Made by a program: the position numbers and the translations under genes
Part shown: piece after piece, positions 1 to 10,199 of the stretch
Numbering within the stretch: the first letter of the stretch is position 1
Layout of the letters: each line of letters begins with the position of its first letter
NCBI GenBank assembly: GCA_036877525.1
Contig: JAZGTH010000011.1
Coordinates: 2,555,001 to 2,619,000 of the forward strand
Source of the DNA: Chromobotia macracanthus
Taxonomy: Eukaryota > Chordata > Actinopteri > Cypriniformes > Botiidae
Length of the DNA stretch: 64,000 nt
Reading direction: 5' to 3'
The notes under the pieces: model-generated
Told to the model about the DNA's origin: nothing
The model's input: the letters and a program-made list of their open reading frames with translations, nothing else
Database searches by the model: none

Positions 1-347
1 CCGTCCTTCTGGCCATAGTGCTGGGGGAGCTCGGCAGAAAGGGGAATGGCATGGAGGAGGAGTGGGTGGTACGCTGTATGGGGGAGGGGCTAGAGGGCGT
101 GAGCATACTAGTTGAGGCAGATCTAGGGCTTGGGCTTATGGGAATAGAGGAGCTGAGAGAGAAGGGCCTGTATCTTTGAGAGACAGGCAGAGGGCCAGAT
201 GAAGAGGATACAAGGGTGGTGGGAGGGCTGGAGATTGGAGGACTGGGAGGAACCAGAGGGGCAGGGGCAAAAGGGGCTGATGGGGCAGGTGGAGCACTCA
301 TTCTGGCAGAGCTCGTGGCTTGTGGGTTTGGGCTGCACCCATAAAGA
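1..347 (-). CDS. ube4b: ube4b exon 7, Ser/Pro-rich, probably alternative (partial)
   Basis: Acceptor tgttttcag; frame open from 347 to the left edge. It starts SLYGCSPNPQATSS and is Ser/Pro/Ala-rich throughout; the short SQRYRPF matches SPRYRPY of the long mammalian isoform. In mammals this Ser/Pro-rich segment (about 129 residues) is present only in long, tissue-restricted UBE4B isoforms, so this exon is probably alternative here too. That is inferred from homology. Divergence is much higher than in exons 2-6. Confidence 0.85.
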
Positions 348-3300
348 CTGAAAACAACAGGTATTGCACATATTATCGCATACTGATAGAAGAGAACATG
401 TGGCTGTGTCCAGAATAGCACCCTACTGGTATTATGCTGCAGTATGTAGTATGTATGCTGTGCAAAGTATGCTAATTTTCTGTATGCATGTGATACTCAG
501 ATGACCCAACATTTGAAAAAATGAAGTACACAATATATACGGTACAGAACTCAAACAGTTCCATTCCATTCTGAACACAGTCGAGTAAAGTTCACCCAAC
601 AATATTTTTTTTAATTTTAACAATTAATTCAAGAAAGTGATATGAAAACCACTGTACATAATGACTATTGAAGCAGATTTTGATGTAAATATCTACATAT
701 TTATTAACACTTGCCTGGACAGAGAGCTGGCACCAAATGAACCCGCGCAGTGCATCATGGGACTGCCGCTCTGGCTGGAGGGCGGGACCAGAGACAGGTG
801 ACGATCCGGGGATCTGGCAGCAGTGATTGGCTGAGATGTGGCAGTCAAGCTGGCGAATGGGTTACAGTCACGCGAATAGGTGGACATCATGAGAGCCTCC
901 ATTAAAATCTGCCCAATCAGGTCTTTAAAGTCCGAGTAAACTACAAGAAAGTGAAATGTAGTTTAATCAGAGGTGACATCTGACAGAAAAATTCTCGAAC
1001 CCTGCTCAGGTCACGCTCTGTTCATACCATCCCTGGGGTTCTTCTGAAACTCAGCAGCAAGGGAAGGAAGGAAGATCACGTCACGGTCCTGCTCCTTCCA
1101 GGAAACACGCAGGATCTTACATATGAGCTGCAAGGCCTGCTCTTCAGAGACGTCAGGACTGGAGGAGGAATCCTGCAGAATGAAAGAGCTGTTTATCATG
1201 TGTCTTTCTGGAATATTACAAGGACACCCTGAATTACTTATACACTTACGTACTGAGTAATATTATTTAACATGTACTTACTACAAACTTAGGGTTAGGA
1301 TTTGGTTTGTCGTTATGCATAATTTACTGTTATTGCTATAGACACTGTAAAATAAAGTGTTACCATTTTATTTCCAGAGAAAACTTAAAGCTAATCTACA
1401 AGTAACATAATGAAATAAAAGTTCAAGTATTTGATGACCATATTTTTATGCATTTGGTAAACAGCTGTGCTGTAATTCACTTATGATAATTCATTATCAT
1501 AAAACATAAATTTTTTTTTAACTTTCTTTGGGGTGTTTTTTCAACTCATAGACTATCGTGGTGGTCTGGTTCAGCAGATCAGGACCACTGAATACCTTCT
1601 CAGTCAGGTTCCTCTTCTCCCTGCGGTCACTGTCCTCCACCTCCATGTTCTCTATTCCTGAGTCCACATCAACCTGGGACATGCTGAGGATCATAAAGAT
1701 GAGATGAACTTCAAGCAGCAGTGTGAATCTTCCACGGTTTGTCATATTTAACAATGAATATTACAAAATGGAGGCTACATTTTTTTTTTGCTTTAATACG
1801 TAACTACAAAATAGTTTAAAAACATTACAGAATTAAACAATTTGGTTGTCGTAACCAAGCAATAACATACAATACAATGTATAATACATTAATATTATTT
1901 AATACAAAATAATACAAATGTCTAAAAATAGTGTTTTGAATGTTCCTAGAATTTTAATGTTTTTGTTACTTAAAGGAAACGTTACGGAACTCTTGTTACA
2001 ACCTAAAATTGTTAGCTGTGTAATTACAATGAGACATCTGGCATTCAATGAGGGAGACAACACACTCCAACTCCTGCATCTCAGGTGTCCCAAGCTCTCA
2101 TTGTCGGGCTCTATTATCTTTAATCAGGAGCTCCAGGAGCACAAAGGTTCACAGATGTCTCACCTCTTCTCGCAGGAGGCTGTGTCTGTGTCCATGCTCT
2201 GAGAGCGGGACAAAGACTGGGACTGTGTCTCCAGGCTGTTAGACGGAGAGCTGGAGAGTGAGCTCACCCCCTCGCTGCTCTGGCTGCGGTAAGCAACCCC
2301 TACGGTAATGGAAAACACCAGAGGAACATAAATAAGTGCTGTGAGCTCAGTGAAACCCTCTGCTCTCACTGTGTCATGGAAAACACTGGGCAAGCAGCTC
2401 ACGGAAGCTAAAGAAAACCTTCCTAAAACTTCAAGCAGGGTAAACACACACAGTGAAAGCTTAGCTGGTTATGAACGAAAAACTGCTGATCTTCTATAAA
2501 CGAAACGGTTGAGTTTCCATGAAAAACGCAATGGCAATACACTGCATTACGAAGACATTTACATTTATACATCTGGCAGACACTTTTTATCCGTTTGATC
2601 CGTGTGTGCGTTCCCTGTGACTCGAACCCACAACCGTTTTGTTGTTATCTCAATGCAATACCAGCTGAGGTACAGGAAGATGCATCACTCATGTCAATTC
2701 ATATTTGTATTTTAAAGTATAAAGATCCACCAAAGAACAAATAAGGTTGAAATTATCTACAGAAAGTCTGAATGGAGGCTGTATAATAAACAATTCAGGA
2801 TTAATGGCAAAGTTGAGAACAAAATCAAGCTACTTCAGCTAGAACTGCTGTCACACCAAATTAAATTGATGTGGTGAAAGGACACAAGACACAGTTGTTT
2901 CCAATGGCAACAGAGAGCTGCTCAAATCAACTTCCACATACACTTTCATAATTCAGTTCAGCAAAACTGGCTCTCTGTAATTAAATATTTTAAAAAATGA
3001 AGGTTTTAAAGCTGCAATCCGTAACTTTTAGTTAGAAATAAACAAAAAACAGCTACTGAGCAAGTACATGACAGATTTGTGTATAAAACAGTCACCTCAC
3101 AATGGTAAGTTTATAATATTTATAATTTGAGCTGTCGGGTGGGATTTTGTGGAAAATGTCAGTTTAACCTCATTTGACTTCAACATGCGTAAAGAAAAGT
3201 TTGAAAAGTAACCTGCAATTTTATGTCGCTAACAGAGACGGCGACAGAGAGGCAAAAGTTACGGATTGCAGCTTTAAGTGAATGGTAGGACAATGAACGG

Positions 3301-6300
3301 AAGTTAAACTTCCTGATACACAAACAAAACACTAGCTTAAGAGCAAAGGTCTTTAGACCGTAAAGATAAAACCGAAGAGGAACTAAATCACAGCTAACGT
3401 GGCACACTGACCTAAAAAGGCAAACAGAAGAGACATCCATCTATCAAGTCTATCAAGATTACGGCACTCAGCACATCTGAGAGTGAAATGGACCTCTCGG
3501 CCTTATGTGTGTATGTGCCCTCAGTTAAACCTTGGCCAGGACTGAGCCACCTCCAGTATGACTGTGCACTTTTCTCCACATCAACACACAGCAGGCCGAA
3601 AGCGCTCTCCTTGATACTAACGATGATAAAAACAAGGCTATTGATTAAAACTTGTTAACATCACAAGCAGGCAAACAGCCAATGCCTTACAAATGCAGCA
3701 TTAAAACTTAACGTCACCATGAAATCAAAATACACTATTCTTATTTTTTATGGAATATTGCCGTGTTTATTGTAAAATGATTCATCTATGCGCATCTTTT
3801 TTTTTTAATTCATGTGCTCTTGTAATCTTGTAATGTACTTCCTCTGGAACAGCAGACCTTCTCTGATGATGTCAGTCTGATGGCTTGGGCGGAGCCAAAG
3901 CCGTTGAAACATCTAGATCTCATCTTCAGAAACATCTTCTCTAAAGCCAATCAATTCCCAGTGGAAAAAACAAGCCACACCCTCTATTTTTTCATTTGTC
4001 TTTAAATTGTCAGAACACTAAAGTCGGCTGCAACTTTCAGTTCACGCTGACTTTTATTCACACAGTATTTGGTCATTTAGCCACAAAACGCAAACTAAGA
4101 CAAGATTAGTGTACTTGTAAACTTAAAAACAATGAATCAATGGTATTACTGATAAAGCTCACATGTAAAGCATTGTGTTTATTATACATGCAACTTCTAT
4201 CTTTAGCAATATCACACATTACAAACAAATATATAAAACAGGCTGGCAGAGACGAATGAATCATTGTTGGATGGTGCTGAGCAGCAGCCCAGACTTAATA
4301 TAATGGATTATGGGTAACAACTTTAATGCATCAAATGCATCTATTGATCCAGTCCAGATACATTACAATTATGTTAAAAATGTTTTAAATCCTGAACATT
4401 TCTCCAGCATGGAAAAGTAGCATTTACGAAATAAAAAGCCTTCCTGTATTCAAACTAAAAATGAAACAGACTAAGGAAATCCATTTAAAAGCATGTTTAT
4501 ATCATGATTTCAAGAGCACTTTTCAACTCTTAGAAGTTTCTCTTAATATAAAAACTTCATGTTCACAAACTGCCAGTATTGAGTAAACTTTTGTTAACAG
4601 CCTTTTCTGAATGATAAAGGCTGCAAAACTCACCTGAGGCCCCCACTGGAGAGGTGGCAGGGGTGACATTTTGGGCATTGAGGCCCAGATTGTGAGAAGG
4701 GGCTGCTGGGACAGACTGCAATGAGGCCCCAGAGGGCCCTGGTAAGGGTCCTGGGGGGGTCTCTCTCTGTGGGGAGGTCAAAGGTGTGCTGAGAGGGGTG
4801 TTGGGCTGAGACGTCTGCCCCCCGGCTAACCGGGCCAGTCGTCGTCTTCGAATCTGAACAAGACAGATTAATTACAGAACAATAATAAGCAATGAAACAC
4901 ATCACTATAAAACTGCATAATATTATTATTGTTGTTGTTTTCTGCAATAGAGAACTGTAAGCACACAGTGAAATGTCTCATTTTAGCTGGAGAAGGAAGA
5001 CTCATGGCTTTAGCTTCCACATAAATGCTGGCAGTTAAATGCAGGGAAATAAACGCACGGCTCACTGATCATTTACCCACGCTGTCTGCTACACTGTTAA
5101 AACAGTAAGAAAGCAAACCCCAGTTTAAACCCGCAAATGCTGATCCATCTCACATCACAGACATGCAACTTCTGCACCTCACATTAAAATGTGAACGTTT
5201 ATACGTTTACATGAGCAGCTAAAATAAATACAACAAATGCATTTAAAAATCCTTAGTATGATCAAGAAGGCCAGGTAATCTGAAAATGCTGACATGATGG
5301 TTACAGGCAGTCGAACTCATTCATCAATACTCTCAAAGGTTTTTATGATGACTTAAAATCTGTTTGTATAAATTCATTCTTTTTATTTACGAACATCAGA
5401 GTTTAGTTTTAATTTACGAGAGCAATATTTACTATTTACAATACAATATCCGCTTGTAAATGTAGCTTTGTAGACTTGGCTTGTCGGTTCGCAAGGCAAA
5501 ATGTTCTCTGCTCTCCTCTTTTGTAAGTCGCTTTGGATAAAAGCATCTGCAAAATGACTAAATGTAAATGTAAAGAGCAGAAAAACACAAAGCACCCAGA
5601 TTAGATACAAACAATATGATAGAATAAAATAATCCAAAGTTAACAGCTAAAAATACTTAAATGTATTAGAGCAAAACCAAAATGATCCTCAGATCAACTT
5701 TGTTGTGTTAAACTGAAGCTTTTGAGCAAACCACTGAGATCCTTGTTGACAAAAGCTTGTTGCGCATGATTTCGTTTATTAAATCAGAGACAACTGAACC
5801 AAAAACATCATTTACCATCTTTAATATCAATAACTGGACCATAAACCACGTCTGAAAATTTACTTCACTAGAAAACACATGCACAAATGATCAGACGTCT
5901 TCACACAACAATCTTTCAGCCATTTTGAAGTTGCCAGTGAAGAAAACCTTCACAAAAAGAAATATTAACGCACAGCATACAGTCATACATCATCTAGTCG
6001 ACTTAACATGATAGCTTGAGCTCTTATTTAAAGGGTGAAATAAAAAGAGGGACAAAACACACAGTCGACCGTGTCAGATCCAAGCTGCCAGTTCACAACT
6101 TGCTGACCAACAGCCTGGAAAATAACCATTTCCCACGATTTCAACAAAGTGGCTCAAAACGATGCTTTTACTTATACCCTCATACTTATTAATTTAATGT
6201 GAGTACAGTGAGCTGACGATCAGCCTGTGTCCTGTCATCCGATCATTACTGCAATGGAAAAGGTGACAATGACAAGCCATCAAGCCCATAATAAAACGCA

Positions 6301-6398
6301 AAAACATGACAGTCGTGCCGTGATGTGAGCTCTTCAGACTACATTCACACAAAAACACTTGCAAACAGCCTCACCTCCTCGGGGCTGAGCTGCTCCAT
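1..6398 (-). CDS. ube4b: Ubiquitin conjugation factor E4 B, 5' part of gene (7 exons)
   Basis: UBE4B/UFD2a is a U-box E3/E4 ligase that extends ubiquitin chains on substrates handed over by p97/VCP, in cytosol and nucleus. Seven exons on the minus strand join in phase: 6398-6375, 4853-4634, 2299-2164, 1683-1596, 1172-1028, 940-715 and 347-1 (runs off the left edge). They encode about 395 N-terminal residues that follow the vertebrate protein closely: MEQLSPEE, then the IRRRRLARLAGGQ block, a Ser-rich stretch (SSEGVSSLSSSPSNSLETQ), the VDVDSGIENMEVE acidic patch, the VSEEQALQLICKILRVSW helix region, and a Ser/Pro-rich exon 7. The core repeats and C-terminal U-box lie outside the window. This N-terminal part is largely disordered in the family. 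Start chosen because it is the family's known N-terminus with an adjacent donor. One intron uses a GC donor. Confidence 0.96.
715..940 (-). CDS. ube4b: ube4b exon 6 with GC donor
   Basis: 226 nt, residues 205-280: YSDFKDLIGQILMEALMMST, then NPFASLTATSQPI and AARSPDRH, ending SFGASSLS. Acceptor cttgtag. The donor is CAG|gcaagt, a GC donor with otherwise perfect match to U1. No GT donor nearby keeps the family sequence. Confidence 0.93.
1028..1172 (-). CDS. ube4b: ube4b exon 5
   Basis: 145 nt, residues 157-205: DSSSSPDVSEEQALQLICKI, then LRVSWKEQDRDVIFLPSL and EFQKNPRD. Acceptor ttctgcag, donor gtatga. The following intron is only 87 bp. Confidence 0.95.
1596..1683 (-). CDS. ube4b: ube4b exon 4, acidic VDVD patch
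   Basis: 88 nt, residues 127-156: MSQVDVDSGIENMEVEDSDR, then REKRNLTEK and donor gtattc. It contains the VDVD-Ser sequence that in human UBE4B is a reported caspase-6/granzyme B cleavage site. The open frame that continues past the donor is intronic. Confidence 0.94.
1800..2022. mobile_element. Family B fold-back element fragment (ube4b intron 3)
   Basis: Carries the family B interior (AACCAAGCAATAAC... TGTTCCTAGAATTTTAATGT) and one end, ACAACCTAAAATTGTTAGCT. Confidence 0.65.
2164..2299 (-). CDS. ube4b: ube4b exon 3
   Basis: 136 nt, residues about 82-127: VAYRSQSSEGVSSLSSSPSN and on to SQSMDTDTASCEK. Acceptor ccgtag, donor gtgaga. Very close to the mammalian exon. Confidence 0.96.
2557..2681 (-). 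mobile_element. tRNA-derived SINE
   Basis: On the minus strand: box A-like TACCTCAGCTGGTA, box B-like GGTTGTGGGTTCGAGTC, then the shared tail (GGATAAAAAGTGTCTGCCAG) and ATGTAAATG end. No intact cloverleaf. Confidence 0.75.
3006..3277. mobile_element. Family A: TTAA-flanked MITE, full copy
   Basis: 272 bp bounded by TTAA on both sides, with 20-bp terminal inverted repeats AGCTGCAATCCGTAACTTTT. TTAA duplication suggests a piggyBac-type non-autonomous element (inference). Confidence 0.8.
4634..4853 (-). CDS. ube4b: ube4b exon 2
   Basis: Acceptor ttgttcag and donor gtgagt; 220 nt, enters phase 0 and leaves phase 1. Residues 9-82: IRRRRLARLAGGQTSQ, then Pro/Ser/Thr-rich sequence ending TPATSPVGASG, as in the mammalian protein. 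Confidence 0.96.
5515..5575 (+). mobile_element. SINE tail fragment
   Basis: GTAAGTCGCTTTGGATAAAA then GCATCTGCAAAATG and ATGTAAATGTAAA, the 3' part of the same SINE family. Confidence 0.65.
6375..6398 (-). CDS. ube4b: ube4b exon 1 (coding part)
   Basis: Encodes MEQLSPEE (8 codons, ends phase 0) followed by the donor gtgagg. The family normally begins MEELS, so E3 is Q here. Sequence above 6398 is 5'UTR and promoter. Confidence 0.93.
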
Positions 6399-6640
6399 CG
6401 ATTTCCTTTTAATTTTCAGCTTAATTGTGTTGCTAGCCAGTCAGCTAGCTCCCCTATTAACACCAAAAGTGCATAGTCTGAAGCATTAAACAAATACTAA
6501 CACGCTGCGATTGTCTTATCGAGATCTTTGCACGACAACATCACACCCGTGCCGTCGTTTTGTTCCGGTCGGGAAGCGTTTTCCACGATTTCTGCGCAGA
6601 ATGAAACAAACGCAAAAGTATTATTCGTCAAAGCACCGAC

Positions 6641-6670
6641 GCGGCCATTTTGGATCTGGAGTCACGTGAC
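6641..6670 (-). promoter_or_regulatory. ube4b proximal promoter: YY1-type site plus CLEAR/USF palindrome
   Basis: At 6641-6653 the minus strand reads CCAAAATGGCCGC, a YY1-type motif. At 6661-6670 is the perfect palindrome GTCACGTGAC, which is the consensus CLEAR element (TFEB/TFE3) and also binds USF. Both lie about 245-270 bp upstream of the ube4b ATG, in a locally CpG-rich stretch. Confidence 0.6.
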
Positions 6671-7027
6671 GCGAGCTCGACACGCTCCAGGCTGCGGCGC
6701 TTCAGGAAACTGATTTTCAATGCTTCAGTTTCCAACATCACTTTTTAATTTCCAACATCAATTTCTTTTGAATAAATGAACGCCAATACGGCCACTTTAT
6801 AGTATAAATAATCAATAATCGTTCCTTATAAACAGCAAATAACAGCAAGGTTATGTTCAGACATACAGTGCGCCACTGGCGTATAAACCACGTAACTTTA
6901 TTTGTTTCGTGATACTTTCTTATGTAGATTGGATTGATTTATGGCGAATTTAGCGACTGATTGAACTCGCCCGTGAAAGCGAACAATACAACAATACAAC
7001 CATGGCCAAAAAAAAAAGCGGTGACTG

Positions 7028-7076
7028 TGACGTCACGTCGGTGACTGTGACGTCACGAAACCTTTTCATGACGTCA
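7028..7076. promoter_or_regulatory. Triple consensus CRE cluster upstream of ube4b
   Basis: Three perfect TGACGTCA palindromes at 7028-7035, 7048-7055 and 7069-7076. The first two sit in an exact 20-bp duplication (GTGACTGTGACGTCACG...). Centre spacings are 20 and 21 bp, about two helical turns, so CREB/ATF dimers would face the same side. The cluster is 630-680 bp upstream of the ube4b start. Confidence 0.6.
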
Positions 7077-7849
7077 CACTACGACAACTTTCACCACAAA
7101 AAACTTTCAGCTGATTGGTGGCTACACGCCGGGGTCAGGTGTGATTAAACGAGCAGAAAGTAATAAAAACTAAAGATTACAGTAATTATACACACGATAA
7201 AATTATAAAGTATTATAAACATTATCAAAATGATACAGTCAAGGCGTCATATTCAGGTAAAAGCAAAATGATGGTACACAGCAAAACACACACACACACA
7301 CAAAACTAAACGCATTATGGATCAGGGCTATTAGTAATACTAGTTATACTAGTATAGCACAACTACTAACAACACAGTTACACAATATGATGTTTGTAAG
7401 CGGTCTTATGTCGCCCTCTAGTGGCACTATTGTTCATGCCAATGCAGTTAATTAATAGTCCTGCTCCAGTTTTTATCAGTTAGTCCAGTCCAGTTAGTCC
7501 TGCTCAGTTTTAATGAATATTAAAAGCTGTAGTTATTTTGTAATATCTTACAGTGTCTGTCATCCAGTTCTTTGGTAAAGTCTTGAAACTCCTCATTCAG
7601 TCTAAATGAAAATGTGTAGTTTCTGATACTGAGAGTCTTGATGACAAATCTGCTCAATCACTTTATACTGTTTTAGCTTTAGAGTGGTCTTAAAATATAA
7701 CACCTAGTTTAAACCATAGTTTTGCATCACTCAAGGGGGCATAAGGGACTACAAGTAAACTCATCAAATTTTATACACCATATTTTTGGTGTGGGATAAA
7801 AGCAGTTTTAAACATAACTAAAAAACTGCATCAGATCCATTCCTACTTG

Positions 7850-7960
7850 TAGATGTACTTTTGTAGGCTTGTGGGTCTTATGGTAAATGTTAAATGCTCT
7901 CTCATTTGTACGTCGCTTTGAATAAAAGGGTCTGCTAAATGAATACGTGTAAATGTAAGT
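7850..7960 (+). mobile_element. SINE, 5'-degraded
   Basis: TACGTCGCTTTGAATAAAAG and GGTCTGCTAAATGAATAC tail preceded by a decayed tRNA-like part. Confidence 0.6.
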
Positions 7961-9890
7961 AATTAAACATACGGAAAGAAAATGTACCAGCTATTTGAAA
8001 ATGTAAGTAACACAAAACTAAATCCAATAATCCATTCCAACAGAAACTTTTTTGTTTTGGGTTTTGTTTACCTAAAGCAATCATGTTTCCCTCTAAGCTG
8101 ACATTGAGCATATCCTGAGTGACCTGAGGAACACAAGGTTCAGGGTTCGACAGAGCTTCTCATCTCTTATATGTGTTGCCAGCTGAGTGGGTTTCCTTAT
8201 CTTTTAACTTGTGCTTTAAAGTGCTTCAGAGTTGTGACTCTATACCTGATGTTTCACATGAAAACATGTCTGTCAGGTCTTTGTGTGTAAAAAAGCAACT
8301 AACACACCCATAAGCGTGTGTAAATGACCTCAGATTACATGTCAATTTCCATTACAGAGACTGAGACTAATATTATAAACAAAGCCAAGTGGAATAGATT
8401 TAAATGATATGGTAAATGATATGATTTACCTGCTTAAAACAAAGTTCATTTAACTGTTTATGATAATGCAGCATCTCTTTAATCTTCAGACCTCCTTCAC
8501 TGGAGTGATGAGAGAAATCTGATCACAATCAACAAAACTGTATGTAGTTGACTGGTACATCTGCTAAACTGTTCTCATGATATACAAATAGAAAATCACA
8601 TTCATTATTTAATGAATGCATAAAAGTCTTGCACATCTGTATTGATTATGAGAGTTTAGTGAGTACATGCAGGAGCTCAGAGATATTTCTAACCTTTCTA
8701 ACCAGATCACATGCACGAGTGCTGAAGGATGATGATAAAAATGAGATATTGTTATCTTTGATATTTGTGTTTGATTTCCACAGAAAACAAACTTCTTTAC
8801 TGTGCCGGACAGTCAGCCAAAAGCAATGCTGGATGTTTCCTTTATGTTTGTCAGAGAACGTCGGGGAACTTTTCAGGTAAAACAAATAATAACAAATAAA
8901 TGAACGTACTTCCTAATTTAGTTGCCGTTTCACTAAACCTGCCTCTTATTAGACCTCACAAACGTTATTTAACAAACAGATGCAGGAAAAATGTTTGTTG
9001 TTGTAATATCAGCTTTATGAAACACAAATGTTTGTAAAATTCGTCTTCAAGACCTTCAACTCTGCGCAGAAAACTGGGTTACTACAGCTGGAAATAAATC
9101 TCCCGTTATTCACTGGAAATAGGAAATTATCTCTCAGTTTTATCTTTGGAAAGAGACATTTATTGGAGAAAAACTCGACGGGTGGGAATTGCTCTGAAAT
9201 TATTATTAATTATTATTATTATTAATTATTAATGCTGGGAATCCCTTTGGTACATGTATTTGATTGCCATTTCTATGCATTGTAATTTTGTTTGTGATTT
9301 ATTTAACCAGTGTGATGTTTGTAAAGATGTTGTATAAGAATGATCTAATATAACTTCATGTAAACACCTGTAAGTGTTTCCTGTTTGACAGTAAAGCTTA
9401 ATTTATTTAAATGATTAGAAATATAATGAACATTTTCCCCACATGTATCTAGGTTCATTTTAGTGTATAAATATACTAATGTTTTACTTCATGTTAGCTA
9501 ATGCATTAACCACTAATTAACATAAAATAATAGCCTGTCAACTGCCAGTTAATTTGTACTATATTTTACTATAAGTGATCTATCTATAGGTCTCTATATC
9601 TACTTTAAACCAGTAGACCATCAGCATGGAGAATGTTGTTTAGTTGTCAAGCTCTCATGAAAGATTCCTGCAGAAAGATCAAGGTGAATAACCCATTAAA
9701 AGCCTTTCACTGGTGAACAAAGACACACTTTTATTTCCTTCAGCTTTGAAATAAATGTGAGGATGATGGAGGTGGTTGTTTTCCTTTAATGCTGCTTTTA
9801 AATGGTACAATAATGCTGAACATTAAAGCAGTCGATTGTTACTCAGTATTATATAGTTATAGAAACATTTGATTTAGCGTTTCTGTTTTT

Positions 9891-10117
9891 TTAAAGCTGC
9901 AATCCATAACTTTCTTTTGTTAAAAATGAACAAAACTCAGTTATTGAGCAGGTAGATAACAGATCAGTTTTTAAAAGCATCTCCTTAATTTACCCCGACT
10001 CACAATTTAAATCATTATTATAAAAAATTATTATTACAAAAAAGTTTATAATAATGATTTATAATTTGAGCTGTCAGTTGTTGTAGTCATGTTAAAAGTT
10101 ATGGATTGCAGCTTTAA
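9891..10117. mobile_element. Family A MITE, internally shortened copy
   Basis: TTAA at both ends; termini AGCTGCAATCCATAAC and GTTATGGATTGCAGCT; 227 bp. Confidence 0.75.
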
Positions 10118-10199
10118 AAATACATTTTCATTTATTGAGGTAAATGTGGGTTTAGAAACTGTGTAGTATACGTATTAAAACAATCAGCAGTCAAAAACA

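Noticed and set aside
1544..1595. Extension of ube4b exon 4 past residue 156
   Set aside because: The open frame continues, but AAG|gtattc joins exon 5 in phase and restores the family sequence; the extra residues match nothing.
6528..6713. 61-codon plus-strand frame at the ube4b promoter
   Set aside because: Sits over the YY1 and GTCACGTGAC sites with no splice or conservation signal; promoter antisense chance frame.
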